From Bacteroides stercoris ATCC 43183 (GTDB lineage: Bacteria > Bacteroidota > Bacteroidia > Bacteroidales > Bacteroidaceae), in NCBI RefSeq assembly GCF_025147325.1, contig NZ_CP102262.1, positions 1,302,001 to 1,366,000 on the forward strand: a stretch of DNA of 64,000 nt. The letters are read 5' to 3'. The notes beneath the pieces are model-generated. The model had not been told where the DNA came from, ran no database searches, and saw nothing but the letters and a program-made list of their open reading frames with translations. Shown here in pieces: positions 30,690 to 39,498 of the stretch. Position numbers and translations under genes: made by a program. The stretch's first letter is position 1, and the number at the start of each line of letters is the position of its first letter.

Positions 30690-31457
30690 GTTTTCGGGTT
30701 ATTTTGTCTGCCTTGCCTTATACTTGCCTTGTTTTGCTTGCTTTGCTTTTCTTTTCTTTTCTTTGTTTTGCTTGCTTTCTTGGGGTCAGCAGATTTTTAG
30801 TGGGGATTATTTTTATACTTGTGAAGTGTTTTTTCTTTCTTTGCTTTTAGGATACTATATCGTATCATACCCGTATCACATCATATATCTGGCAAGCATT
30901 TCCTCTTATGTCTTTCTGTTCTTATCTCTGAAAAAATGCTCTGTCTCTTATGTGAGGAGAAGTTTTATTTATATCTCTTTAAACAGGTTTTGAAATTTCC
31001 CTTTCCTTTCCCGTACCGAATGAGTATCCCATAGGAATGCCGGAACTTATATCTTATCATATCCGTATCACAGCGTATTTCGGGCACTGAGCTAATCCTT
31101 TACTTCACTCTATCCCTTTAATAAAGAAGATTTGCTATACAGGCGTAAGAGCAGGCTAAGCTGTGTCCCTGCTTTTAGGGGATTTATGCTCTTTTGCCTG
31201 AAATTACCGGTTTCGCATTATATTCCAACTGTATCCTATCGCCTTTTTGATAAGCATGTTTTCATGTCTTTCCGTTTTTATGCCTGAAAGAATCCTTTGT
31301 ATTCTCTGTTGTGAAAAGTAATATTTCACTCTCTGTGTACTGTTACGCTTCCTTTTATACCATATAAATCAGTCTTATCGGTGACCGAAACAGGGTGAAA
31401 TGAATATAAAAAGTGAATATTTTGTTCTAATTACTACATAATGAGGATAATTATTTG
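30690..31457. other. Long AT-rich non-coding region with decayed repeats
   Basis: No convincing gene. Two blocks recur in diverged form: 30857-30894 resembles 31049-31086 (shared ATCATA, CCGTATCACA), and 30894-30971 resembles 31252-31335 (shared AAGCAT, ATGTCTTTC, CTGAAA). A 101-codon frame at 30688-30993 encodes low-complexity Phe/Leu/Tyr and is rejected. On the left edge the sequence is pyrimidine rich. Confidence 0.6.
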
Positions 31458-31465
31458 TATCTTTG
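31458..31465 (+). promoter_or_regulatory. -7 box of the DUF177-rpmF-fabH operon
   Basis: TATCTTTG, 24 bp before the start codon; no TTTG at proper distance. Confidence 0.5.
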
Positions 31466-31489
31466 TCGCCCGAATAAATAAAAGAAGCT

Positions 31490-32071
31490 TTGGGAAAGTT
31501 TGATAAATACAAAATCGATTTGAAAGGTATGCAGGCAGATTCATGCAAATATGAATTTGTATTGGATAACCTTTTCTTCGCTAATATTGACGGTCCGGAA
31601 GTGCAGAAGGGCAAAGTCAATGTTGTTTTGGTTGTAAAGAAAACATCTCGTGCTTTCGAATTGAATTTTCAGACAGACGGAATGGTGTGGGTTCCATGCG
31701 ATCGCTGTTTGGATGACATGGAACAGCTGGTAAGTTCTACAGATAAGTTGCTGGTGAAGTTTGGACATGAATATGCCGAAGAGGGTGATAATCTGATTGT
31801 CATTCCTGAAGAAGAAGGAGAAATCAATGTGGCGTGGTTCATGTATGAGTTTATAGCCTTGGCAATCCCGATGAAGCATGTACACGCTCCGGGCAAATGC
31901 AACAAGGCTATGAGTAGTAAATTGAGCAAGCATTTGCGTACTACCCCGGATGATGAGATGGATGAAGATTCTTTTGTTTCGGAGGACAGCGATGAACTTG
32001 CAAATGATGATACGGAAACAGCGGTAGACCCGCGTTGGGACGAATTAAAAAAAATATTAGATAACAATTAA
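31490..32071 (+). CDS. DUF177 (YceD) family protein
   Basis: 193 residues, start TTG at 31490 (MGKFDKYKIDLKGM). Family features: CDRCLDDM and the later PGKCNKAM cysteines, and an acidic C-terminus (DDEMDEDSFVSEDSDE) ending WDELKKIL. YceD proteins are linked to 23S rRNA maturation or ribosomal precursor processing and are almost always encoded before rpmF, as here (12 bp). No ATG gives the conserved N-terminus; the promoter 24 bp upstream supports the TTG. Confidence 0.93.
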   Translation: MGKFDKYKIDLKGMQADSCKYEFVLDNLFFANIDGPEVQKGKVNVVLVVKKTSRAFELNFQTDGMVWVPCDRCLDDMEQLVSSTDKLLVKFGHEYAEEGDNLIVIPEEEGEINVAWFMYEFIALAIPMKHVHAPGKCNKAMSSKLSKHLRTTPDDEMDEDSFVSEDSDELANDDTETAVDPRWDELKKILDNN

Positions 32072-32083
32072 AGATTAAAGAAA

Positions 32084-32269
32084 ATGGCACATCCTAAGAG
32101 AAGACAGTCAAAAACAAGAACTGCAAAGAGAAGAACTCATGATAAAGCAGTAGCTCCTACACTGGCTATTTGTCCGAATTGCGGTGAATGGCATGTATAT
32201 CACACTGTATGTGGTGCATGTGGCTACTATCGTGGTAAGCTGGCAGTAGAGAAAGAAGCTGCTGTTTAA
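32084..32269 (+). CDS. rpmF: 50S ribosomal protein L32
   Basis: 61 residues, basic N-terminus MAHPKRRQSKTRTAKRRTH and zinc-ribbon cysteines in CPNCGEWHVYHTVCGACG. Normal length. It lies 12 bp after the DUF177 gene, and fabH follows after 120 bp, the usual gene order of this lipid/ribosome cluster. Confidence 0.98.
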   Translation: MAHPKRRQSKTRTAKRRTHDKAVAPTLAICPNCGEWHVYHTVCGACGYYRGKLAVEKEAAV

Positions 32270-32389
32270 TTGGGCAGTTTGACTAAACTTATACTTGAAT
32301 ATCGGGCGTCTGAAAAGATTTGTAGCATTCAATGAACAAACCTTTTTAGACTGCCGTTGTTTAAGTATCTTTATAAGTAAACAAGATTA

Positions 32390-33394
32390 ATGGAAAAAAT
32401 AAATGCAGTAATTACAGGAGTCGGCGGTTATGTGCCTGATTATATCTTGACAAATGACGAGATATCCAAAATGGTAGATACCAATGATGAATGGATTATG
32501 ACCCGTATCGGAGTTAAGGAAAGACACATCCTGAATGAAGAGGGTTTGGGCACATCATACATGGCACGCAAGGCTGCAAAGCAATTAATGCAGCGTACCG
32601 GTTCCAATCCGGATGACATCGACCTGGTGATTGTCGCTACTTCCACTCCGGACTATCAATTCCCCTCTATTGCATCTATCTTGTGCGACAAGCTTGGATT
32701 GAAAAATGCCTTTGCATTTGATATGTCTGCCGCTTGTTGCGGTTTCCTTTATATGATGGAGACGGCTGCGAACTTTATCCGTTCGGGTAGATACAAGAAA
32801 GTTATTATTGTAGGTGCAGACAAGATGTCGTCAATCGTGAACTATACAGACCGTGCTACCTGTCCGATTTTCGGTGACGGTGCGGCTGCCTTTATGATGG
32901 AACCGACAACAGAAGAACTGGGCGTTATGGATGCTATGCTTAGAACAGACGGAAAGGGATTGCCTTTCCTGCATCTGAAAGCCGGCGGTTCTGTTTGTCC
33001 TCCTTCTTATTTCACGATAGACAATCACATGCATTACCTTTATCAGGAGGGTCGCACGGTATTTAAGTATGCAGTATCCAACATGTCGGATATAAGCGCT
33101 GCGATTGCAGAAAAGAATAATCTGACAAAAGATACGATTGACTGGGTGGTTCCCCATCAGGCCAATCTGCGCATTATCGATGCTGTGGCGCACCGCTTGG
33201 AAGTTCCTCATGAGAAAGTGCTGATAAATATCGACCGCTACGGTAATACGAGCGCAGGTACGCTTCCGCTTTGTATATGGGACTTTGAAGAGAAACTGAA
33301 GAAAGGAGATAACCTTATCTTTACGGCATTCGGAGCAGGATTTACCTGGGGAGCTGTTTACGTGAAATGGGGTTATGACGGTAAGAAACAGTAA
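32390..33394 (+). CDS. fabH: Beta-ketoacyl-ACP synthase III
   Basis: 334 residues. It condenses acetyl-CoA with malonyl-ACP to start fatty acid synthesis. The catalytic triad is visible: Cys116 in [10 protein letters not shown], His in [11 protein letters not shown] and Asn in [12 protein letters not shown]. Normal length. plsX is not between rpmF and fabH here. A terminator follows at 33421. Confidence 0.97.
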   Translation: MEKINAVITGVGGYVPDYILTNDEISKMVDTNDEWIMTRIGVKERHILNEEGLGTSYMARKAAKQLMQRTGSNPDDIDLVIVATSTPDYQFPSIASILCDKLGLKNAFAFDMSAACCGFLYMMETAANFIRSGRYKKVIIVGADKMSSIVNYTDRATCPIFGDGAAAFMMEPTTEELGVMDAMLRTDGKGLPFLHLKAGGSVCPPSYFTIDNHMHYLYQEGRTVFKYAVSNMSDISAAIAEKNNLTKDTIDWVVPHQANLRIIDAVAHRLEVPHEKVLINIDRYGNTSAGTLPLCIWDFEEKLKKGDNLIFTAFGAGFTWGAVYVKWGYDGKKQ

Positions 33395-33420
33395 TGTAAC
33401 CGTTACAAACAAAATATGAT

Positions 33421-33458
33421 AAAAAGACGCATCCTATTTCGATTCGATGCGTTTTTTT
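33421..33458 (+). terminator. Terminator after fabH
   Basis: GACGCATC / GATGCGTT stem flanked by an A run and a matching run of seven Ts. It overlaps the in-frame TTG at 33457, which supports the later ATG 33484 as the start of era. Confidence 0.75.
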
Positions 33459-33483
33459 GTCTCAATTCAAATACGTGAGGATT

Positions 33484-34365
33484 ATGCATAAAGCAGGTTT
33501 TGTCAATATTGTGGGAAATCCCAATGTAGGTAAGTCTACATTGATGAATGCACTGGTAGGTGAGCGTATTTCAATCGCCACTTTCAAAGCGCAGACCACC
33601 CGTCATCGGATTATGGGTATATATAATACGGATGATATGCAGATTGTATTTTCGGATACGCCGGGCGTACTGAAACCTACTTATAAATTGCAAGAGTCTA
33701 TGCTGAACTTCTCCTCTTCGGCATTGACAGATGCAGATGTGTTGCTGTATGTGACGGATGTGGTCGAGACACCTGACAAGCATAATGATTTTGTGGAGAA
33801 AGTAAGCCGCATGGAAGTACCTGTATTGTTGCTCGTCAATAAAATTGATTTGAGCAATCAGGAAAAGCTGGTGGAACTGGTGGAGGCATGGAAAGAATTG
33901 TTGCCGAACGCAGAGATTATTCCTATTTCGGCTGCCACCAAGTTCAATGTGGATTACGTGATGAAGCGGATAAAGGAGCTGTTGCCGGATTCTCCCCCTT
34001 ATTTCGATAAGGATCAGTGGACGGACAAACCGGCCCGTTTTTTTGTAAACGAGATTATCCGCGAAAAGATACTGTTATATTATGACAAGGAGATACCCTA
34101 TTCGGTAGAGGTTGTTGTAGAGCAATTCAAGGAAGAAGAAAAGAAGATACATATCAATGCTGTGATATACGTTGAACGTGATTCGCAGAAAGGTATTATC
34201 ATCGGTAAGCAGGGGAAGGCCCTGAAAAAAGTGGCCACCGAGGCTCGCCGTGATTTGGAGAGATTCTTCGGGAAAACAATATTCCTGGAGACATTTGTGA
34301 AGGTTGACAAGGATTGGCGCAGTTCGGACAAGGAACTGCGTAACTTCGGTTATCAGCTGGACTAA
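33484..34365 (+). CDS. era: GTPase Era
   Basis: 293 residues, the usual Era length. N-terminal GTPase domain with G1 GNPNVGKS (residues 11-18), G2 TTRHR, G3 DTPG, G4 NKID; C-terminal KH domain (about 215-290) with GIIIGKQGKALKKV. It binds the 3' end of 16S rRNA and aids 30S assembly. der follows after 45 bp. Confidence 0.97.
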   Translation: MHKAGFVNIVGNPNVGKSTLMNALVGERISIATFKAQTTRHRIMGIYNTDDMQIVFSDTPGVLKPTYKLQESMLNFSSSALTDADVLLYVTDVVETPDKHNDFVEKVSRMEVPVLLLVNKIDLSNQEKLVELVEAWKELLPNAEIIPISAATKFNVDYVMKRIKELLPDSPPYFDKDQWTDKPARFFVNEIIREKILLYYDKEIPYSVEVVVEQFKEEEKKIHINAVIYVERDSQKGIIIGKQGKALKKVATEARRDLERFFGKTIFLETFVKVDKDWRSSDKELRNFGYQLD

Positions 34366-34410
34366 TATTCATACGACTGTGACAGTCGCAAAAAACAAAG
34401 AGTGTAACCT

Positions 34411-35724
34411 ATGGGAAATTTAGTTGCAATCGTAGGACGTCCCAATGTGGGAAAGTCTACATTATTTAATCGCCTGACCAAAACAAGACAGGCTATTGTT
34501 AACGAAGAGGCAGGAACAACACGTGACCGCCAATATGGAAAGTCCGAATGGCTGGGGCGCGAATTTTCGGTTGTAGATACCGGTGGCTGGGTTGTGAACT
34601 CAGATGATATTTTTGAAGAGGAAATACGCAAGCAGGTGTTAATGGCTGTGGACGAAGCGGATGTTATTCTGTTCGTAGTGGATGTGATGAACGGAGTGAC
34701 GGATTTGGATTTGCAGGTAGCTTCCATTTTGCGCCGTACCAAAAAGCCGGTTTTATTGGTTGCGAACAAGACCGATAATAATGAGTTGCAATATAATGCT
34801 CCCGAATTTTATAGTCTGGGTTTGGGTGATCCATACTGTATTTCGGCAGTGACCGGTAGCGGTACGGGCGATTTGATGGACCTTATCGTTGAGAATTTCA
34901 AGAAAGAGTCTGATGAAATTCTGGATGAGGATATTCCCCGTTTTGCGGTAGTGGGACGTCCGAATGCCGGAAAGTCATCCATCGTTAATGCTTTCATCGG
35001 TGAGGACCGCAATATCGTGACGGAAATAGCGGGAACGACCCGTGACTCAATCTATACCCGTTACAATAAGTTTGGTTTTGATTTCTATTTGGTAGATACG
35101 GCAGGTATTCGCAAGAAGAACAAGGTGAACGAAGATTTGGAATATTATTCGGTTATCCGCTCTATCCGTTCTATCGAAAATTCGGATGTCTGCATTTTGA
35201 TGCTGGATGCTACACGCGGTATCGAGAGTCAGGATTTGAATATCTTCTCACTTATCCAGAAAAACTCTAAAGGGCTGGTGGTAGTTGTGAACAAGTGGGA
35301 TTTGGTGGAAGATAAAACGGTGAAAGTAATGAAAACTTTTGAGAATGCAATCCGCAACCGTTTTGCTCCTTTTGTCGATTTTCCGATAATTTTTGCTTCG
35401 GCATTGACTAAACAGCGTATCCTGAAAGTATTGGAAGAAGCCCGTACTGTATATGAGAACCGTATGATACGCATACCGACTGCCCGCTTGAATGAAGAGA
35501 TGTTGCCGCTTATCGAGGCTTATCCGCCCCCTGCCATCAAAGGTAAGTATATCAAAATAAAATACATTACGCAATTGCCGAATACGCAAATTCCTTCTTT
35601 CGTTTATTTTGCCAATTTGCCGCAATATGTAAAGGAACCATATAGACGTTTCCTTGAAAATAAAATGCGTGAGAAATGGAATCTGACGGGGACACCGATA
35701 AATGTATATATACGGCAGAAGTAA
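34411..35724 (+). CDS. der: Ribosome biogenesis GTPase Der
   Basis: 437 residues with two tandem GTPase domains: G1 GRPNVGKST and [10 protein letters not shown]3 DTGG and DTAG, G4 NKTD and NKWD, followed by a C-terminal KH-like domain. It acts in 50S subunit assembly. Era and Der side by side is common in Bacteroidetes. A clear terminator follows at 35757. Confidence 0.97.
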   Translation: MGNLVAIVGRPNVGKSTLFNRLTKTRQAIVNEEAGTTRDRQYGKSEWLGREFSVVDTGGWVVNSDDIFEEEIRKQVLMAVDEADVILFVVDVMNGVTDLDLQVASILRRTKKPVLLVANKTDNNELQYNAPEFYSLGLGDPYCISAVTGSGTGDLMDLIVENFKKESDEILDEDIPRFAVVGRPNAGKSSIVNAFIGEDRNIVTEIAGTTRDSIYTRYNKFGFDFYLVDTAGIRKKNKVNEDLEYYSVIRSIRSIENSDVCILMLDATRGIESQDLNIFSLIQKNSKGLVVVVNKWDLVEDKTVKVMKTFENAIRNRFAPFVDFPIIFASALTKQRILKVLEEARTVYENRMIRIPTARLNEEMLPLIEAYPPPAIKGKYIKIKYITQLPNTQIPSFVYFANLPQYVKEPYRRFLENKMREKWNLTGTPINVYIRQK

Positions 35725-35756
35725 AAACAAGCCTGTATATATTGGATAAAAAAGTT

Positions 35757-35791
35757 AAAAGACTGGTTCATATTGACTCAGTCTTTTTTTT
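35757..35791 (+). terminator. Terminator after der
   Basis: AAAAGACTG / CAGTCTTTT, nine pairs, loop of 13 nt, eight-T tract. Confidence 0.85.
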
Positions 35792-35819
35792 GCTTTTTTA
35801 TTAGATTGTTTTACCTAAT

Positions 35820-35853
35820 TTTGTAGCTGTAATTGAGATTGCTGCTACCTTTG
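35820..35853 (+). promoter_or_regulatory. Promoter for candidate small RNA
   Basis: -33 TTTG at 35820-35823, spacer 22, -7 TACCTTTG at 35846-35853. A second octamer TAATTTTG lies just upstream at 35816-35823. No plus-strand coding sequence follows before the terminator at 35920. Confidence 0.6.
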
Positions 35854-35858
35854 GTTGC

Positions 35859-35952
35859 TGCAATAAAAATATATCGTGATGATATACATCAATTCTATTA
35901 ACTGGTTTTATGAGGATAGGTGTCCGGGGCGGTGGTCCCGGACACTTTTTTT
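35859..35952 (+). ncRNA. Candidate small RNA (~95 nt) between der and mlaF
   Basis: Starts about 6 nt after TACCTTTG and ends in a perfect nine-pair hairpin GTGTCCGGG / CCCGGACAC with seven Ts. It lies between two convergent units, downstream of a separate der terminator, and holds no start-stop frame of note. The middle contains ATATC-GTGAT-GATAT, a small hairpin. The 5' end is estimated. It could also be a residual 3' element, but the promoter-terminator pair argues for an independent transcript. Confidence 0.6.
35920..35952 (+). terminator. Strong intrinsic terminator of the candidate small RNA
   Basis: GTGTCCGGG (35920-35928), loop of 8, CCCGGACAC (35937-35945), T7. The T tract is only on the plus strand, so it does not serve mlaF. 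Confidence 0.85.
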
Positions 35953-35976
35953 AGGAATACAGTTGTTCTTACAGCC

Positions 35977-36747
35977 TTAGCCTTCTATGTTTTGTATTTC
36001 AACCTCTTTCACTTTACGGAAGAGATCGGAAGCAAAAATAAAATTATTCAAACGCTCATTGGTAGATGTAAAAATATCGTTTTTGCTGCCTTCCCATTCT
36101 TTGTGCCCTTCATAAATGTAGATAATTTTTTCTCCGATACCCATTACAGAGTTCATGTCATGGGTATTGATAAGGGTGGTCATATTGTACTCACGGGTAA
36201 TGTCCTGTATCAGTTCATCAATGACGAGCGACGTCTTGGGGTCCAAGCCGGAATTGGGTTCATCGCAGAACAGATATTGAGGGTTCAAGGCAATGGCGCG
36301 TGCGATGGCAACGCGTTTTTGCATACCGCCACTGATTTCACCGGGGAATTTATCTTTCGCTTCAATAAGGTTTACGCGCTCCAGGCAAAACATGGCACGG
36401 CGCGTGCGGTCGCGCAAGGTATCCGAGCTGAACATGTTGAGGGGGAACATAACGTTGTCCAGTACCGTCATCGAGTCGAACAGGGCGGCGCTTTGGAATA
36501 TCATCCCCATTTCGCGGCGCAGGGCTTTCTTCTCTTTCTTTCCCATGGTAAGGAAATTGCGGTGGTCGTATAATAATTCACCTTTTTCGGGTGTCAGCAG
36601 GCCTACGATACATTTCATCAGTACGGTTTTTCCGGAACCGCTCTGGCCAATAATAAGATTGGTCTTTCCGTTTTCGAATGTGGCATTGATATCCGTCAGT
36701 ACCTCTTTCTCTTCAAATGACTTGCAAAGTCCTTTCAGTTCAATCAT
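35977..36747 (-). CDS. mlaF: MlaF-type ABC transporter ATP-binding protein
   Basis: 256 residues. Walker A GQSGSGKT, Q loop, signature ISGGMQKR, Walker B YLFCDEPNSGLDP and H loop NTHDMNS are all intact. The extended EISGGMQKRVAIARAIAL is typical of the Mla/Ttg2 family that moves phospholipids between the membranes. It lies 32 bp behind the MlaE permease. The MCE-domain partner (MlaD) is not adjacent in this window. Confidence 0.93.
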   Translation of the reverse strand: MIELKGLCKSFEEKEVLTDINATFENGKTNLIIGQSGSGKTVLMKCIVGLLTPEKGELLYDHRNFLTMGKKEKKALRREMGMIFQSAALFDSMTVLDNVMFPLNMFSSDTLRDRTRRAMFCLERVNLIEAKDKFPGEISGGMQKRVAIARAIALNPQYLFCDEPNSGLDPKTSLVIDELIQDITREYNMTTLINTHDMNSVMGIGEKIIYIYEGHKEWEGSKNDIFTSTNERLNNFIFASDLFRKVKEVEIQNIEG

Positions 36748-36779
36748 TCCTACTTAGTTTTGAATTTAGAATCAACTTG

Positions 36780-37523
36780 TCAGCCCATTAGCAACTGGGT
36801 CAGTATGAGATCGGCAAACAGAATCAGTACACTGCTGCATACCACTGAATCCGTAGATGCTTTACCTACTTCGATAGACCCTCCTTCGACCGAATAACCG
36901 AAGAATGCCGATACGCTGGCAATGATAAAGGCAAAAAACAGAGACTTGATGATGCCGCACCAGATAAACCATTCTACAAACATGTATTGCAGACCGTATT
37001 CCAAATCTACGGCCGACATGATACCGCCGAACCAGCATGTACAAAAAGCACCGATGATGCCGGCGAATATACTGAACGTTACCATAAGAGGAATAGTTGA
37101 CACCATTGCCGCTATCTTAGGTAATATCAGGTAATTGGCAGAATTGACACCCATAATCTCAAGAGCGTCTATTTGCTGGGTAACCCGCATCGTTCCAAGT
37201 TCGGAAGCGATGTTCGAGCCTACTTTGCCTGCCAATATCAGACACATGATGGAGGACGAGAACTCCAGCAACATAATTTCGCGGGTGACATATCCCACCG
37301 TCCAGCGTGGCATGAAAGGGCTTTCTATGTTCAGCTTGATTTGTATGGTAATAACGGCTCCGATAAAAAATGATATTAGCAATACGATGCCGATGGAGTT
37401 TACGCCCAGTTGTTCTATCTCATTGATGTATTGGCGGAAGAACATACGCATGCGTTCCGGACGGGCAAAAACACGACCCATTAATATGATGTATCTTCCT
37501 ACTGTTCTAAGTGCTTTAATCAT
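36780..37523 (-). CDS. mlaE: MlaE-family ABC transporter permease
   Basis: 247 residues with about five membrane helices and the MlaE core (GAVITIQIKLNIES; LEFSSSIMCLILAGKVGSN; GTMRVTQQIDALEIMGVN). The ELGTMRVTQQIDALEIMG element is the coupling helix of the family. First gene of a two-gene minus-strand unit, divergent from lptB. Confidence 0.93.
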   Translation of the reverse strand: MIKALRTVGRYIILMGRVFARPERMRMFFRQYINEIEQLGVNSIGIVLLISFFIGAVITIQIKLNIESPFMPRWTVGYVTREIMLLEFSSSIMCLILAGKVGSNIASELGTMRVTQQIDALEIMGVNSANYLILPKIAAMVSTIPLMVTFSIFAGIIGAFCTCWFGGIMSAVDLEYGLQYMFVEWFIWCGIIKSLFFAFIIASVSAFFGYSVEGGSIEVGKASTDSVVCSSVLILFADLILTQLLMG

Positions 37524-37542
37524 GACTCGTAAGTATTTGTCT

Positions 37543-37582
37543 GCAAATGTACACTATTTCAGCTTATTTTTGCTACATTTGC
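37543..37582. promoter_or_regulatory. Divergent -7 boxes of mlaEF and lptB forming an inverted repeat
   Basis: Minus-strand TACATTTG (37551-37544) for mlaEF and plus-strand TACATTTG (37574-37581) for lptB. With flanks they form a perfect nine-base inverted repeat GCAAATGTA / TACATTTGC, with 22 bp between arms. A plus-strand lptB leader of about 135 nt follows. Confidence 0.55.
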
Positions 37583-37721
37583 GCCAGTTTCACCACAGAT
37601 TACGCCGAATGGCACAGTATTTTTGCTGAAACCAGGATGAAGACGATTGTAATCTGGGGAAGAAACGGCAGTATTGAGGACTGATAGTAATCTGTATATA
37701 TAATTGTGGTGACATAGCGTT

Positions 37722-38480
37722 ATGGAAGAAGAAAGCAAAATGGTGCTCCGGACAGAGGATTTGGTGAAGAAGTACGGAAAGCGTACGGTAGTCAGCCATG
37801 TCTCTATCAACGTAAAGCAGGGAGAAATTGTGGGATTGCTGGGACCGAACGGTGCCGGTAAGACTACTTCGTTCTATATGACCGTAGGATTGATAACTCC
37901 CAATGAAGGACGCATCTTTTTGGATGATTTGGATATAACAAAATACCCTGTATACAAACGGGCGCAGACTGGTATCGGTTATTTGGCGCAGGAAGCATCG
38001 GTGTTTCGCCAGATGAGTGTGGAAGATAATATTGCGGCTGTGTTGGAAATGACGGACAAGCCTTTGGACTATCAGAAAGATAAGCTGGAAAGTCTGATTG
38101 CAGAGTTCCGTTTGCAAAAGGTCCGTAAGAATAAAGGCAACCAGTTGTCCGGTGGCGAGCGCCGTCGTACGGAGATTGCCCGTTGCTTGGCCATCGACCC
38201 GAAGTTCATTATGCTGGACGAGCCGTTTGCCGGAGTAGACCCTATTGCGGTGGAAGATATTCAGCAGATTGTCTGGAAGTTGAAAGACCGGAATATCGGT
38301 ATTCTGATAACCGACCACAATGTGCAGGAAACCTTGAGCATCACCGACCGTGCTTATCTGCTGTTTGAAGGAAAAATCCTGTTTCAAGGTACGCCCGAAG
38401 AGCTTGCCGAGAATAAGATTGTACGCGAAAAGTATTTGAGTAACAGTTTTGTGCTTCGTCGCAAGGACTTTATGGTGTAG
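37722..38480 (+). CDS. lptB: LPS export ABC transporter ATP-binding protein
   Basis: 252 residues. Walker [11 protein letters not shown]-loop region [13 protein letters not shown], signature LSGGERRR, Walker [15 protein letters not shown] loop ITDHNV. The [15 protein letters not shown] wording and [20 protein letters not shown] are LptB hallmarks. It powers the LptFG permease that extracts LPS. It is a single-gene unit, with its permease partner encoded at 13536. Confidence 0.95.
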   Translation: MEEESKMVLRTEDLVKKYGKRTVVSHVSINVKQGEIVGLLGPNGAGKTTSFYMTVGLITPNEGRIFLDDLDITKYPVYKRAQTGIGYLAQEASVFRQMSVEDNIAAVLEMTDKPLDYQKDKLESLIAEFRLQKVRKNKGNQLSGGERRRTEIARCLAIDPKFIMLDEPFAGVDPIAVEDIQQIVWKLKDRNIGILITDHNVQETLSITDRAYLLFEGKILFQGTPEELAENKIVREKYLSNSFVLRRKDFMV

Positions 38481-38526
38481 AGCCGGTTTTTGCAGCAGCA
38501 TATAACAATAAGCCTATAACAATAAA

Positions 38527-38549
38527 AAAGACCGTCCAAGACGGTCTTT
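38527..38549. terminator. Bidirectional terminator between lptB and RRM gene
   Basis: Perfect ten-pair stem AAAGACCGTC / GACGGTCTTT with CAA loop; T-rich on both sides. Confidence 0.85.
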
Positions 38550-38575
38550 CTTATTTTCTCCTTTAATCTATATGA

Positions 38576-38824
38576 TTAGTATTTCGGAGGTCTTGCTTCT
38601 TTTACCACCATCTGACGACCGAAGAATTCGGCGCCGTCCAGTTCGGAGATAGCTTTGGCGGCAGCTGCGCTGTCTTCCATTTCTACGAATGCAATGCCTC
38701 TGAAACGTCCGGTTGCGCGGTCCATGATAAATTTAACAGAAGATACTGTGCCGTAGTCCTCCATAACCTTTTGCAGGTCATCTTCCTTAACTCGGTAGTT
38801 AAGGTTTCCAACATAAATGTTCAT
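38576..38824 (-). CDS. RRM-domain RNA-binding protein
   Basis: 82 residues from MNIYVGNLNYRVKEDDL; a longer in-frame start would add 35 hydrophobic residues that belong to the leader. RNP2 is IYVGNL and RNP1 RGIAFVEM, with a short basic tail (KEARPPKY). It is close to the RRM protein at 10433 but lacks the Gly/Ser-rich tail. A long leader of roughly 150 nt with an inverted repeat (38857-38911) precedes it. Confidence 0.93.
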   Translation of the reverse strand: MNIYVGNLNYRVKEDDLQKVMEDYGTVSSVKFIMDRATGRFRGIAFVEMEDSAAAAKAISELDGAEFFGRQMVVKEARPPKY

Positions 38825-38856
38825 AACGAAAAATGTAAATAATATAAAAATGAATA

Positions 38857-38911
38857 AAACTCTCTTAGAAAGACAGCCGAATAATAAAAGGATTGCAACG
38901 ACAGAGAGTTT
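38857..38911 (-). promoter_or_regulatory. Inverted repeat in leader of RRM gene
   Basis: AAACTCTCT (38857-38865) and AGAGAGTTT (38903-38911), nine perfect pairs with a 37-nt loop, 33 bp before the start. A weak -7 candidate (minus-strand TTCCTTTG, 38993-38986) lies further upstream. Confidence 0.4.
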
Positions 38912-39184
38912 ACAAAAACGTTTTTTCAACGGAAGTAAAAACCATGTAATGGAAATCGAGAAACTAATATGCCATCATTCTGCGACAAAGGAACACATTA
39001 ATTTCGGATATACAATACTTTTTCTCAATTATTTTTATTTCTCTTGCCATAAGGCGGAAAGAATGCCCCGCTCATCTATATATTTCTTTGATTTTAATGG
39101 ATTTGTTGTATTTGCCTGCCGGCAATATGTTTTCCTGATACGGGCTTATTCCCTTGTTCAGGGGTGTTCGCTGATTTATGACAT

Positions 39185-39215
39185 GTGTACCAAATAATTT
39201 CTTCCTTTGGTACAC
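39185..39215. repeat. Ten-bp inverted repeat at the head of the 22-bp array
   Basis: GTGTACCAAA / TTTGGTACAC, perfect, 11-nt loop, overlapping the first unit of the tandem repeat array. Confidence 0.7.
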
Positions 39216-39318
39216 GTTGTACCTTACTAAGGTACGGCGGCTACCACTCTTTGGTACGACGGCTACCACCCTTTGGTACGACAGCTACCACAGTGTGGTA
39301 TTCCTGCTATCAAGCGGT
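39209..39318. repeat. Five tandem 22-bp units with GGTA...TACC inverted ends
   Basis: Units start with GGTA at 39209, 39231, 39253, 39275 and 39297, exactly 22 bp apart. The middle ones read GGTACGRCRGCTACCAC plus five variable bases; the first is a perfect palindrome GGTACACGTTGTACC and the last is diverged. Position: 180 to 290 bp upstream of tig. Confidence 0.85.
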
Positions 39319-39413
39319 GGTATTGGGAAGATTGCCCGGAGGTACTGCATTAAAGAAACGGGATGGAAAAGTTTTGGCGGTAGGGGAGGCAAAGGAAATA
39401 ATTGCTTGTGTTT

Positions 39414-39444
39414 TTTGATAATTAAAAGATTAACGTTAATTTTG
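39414..39444 (+). promoter_or_regulatory. Promoter of tig
   Basis: -33 TTTG at 39414-39417, spacer 19, -7 TAATTTTG at 39437-39444; leader about 50 nt. Confidence 0.75.
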
Positions 39445-39498
39445 CACGCTCAAATTGGAGAATGAAATAAAGTATAAATCAAATAAATAATTGTCAGA

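Noticed and set aside
30688-30993. 101-codon frame after the rRNA terminator
   Set aside because: Phe/Leu/Tyr-rich low-complexity sequence from T-rich DNA.
39209-39318. CRISPR array
   Set aside because: Contiguous 22-bp tandem repeats with five variable bases, no spacers, no cas genes.
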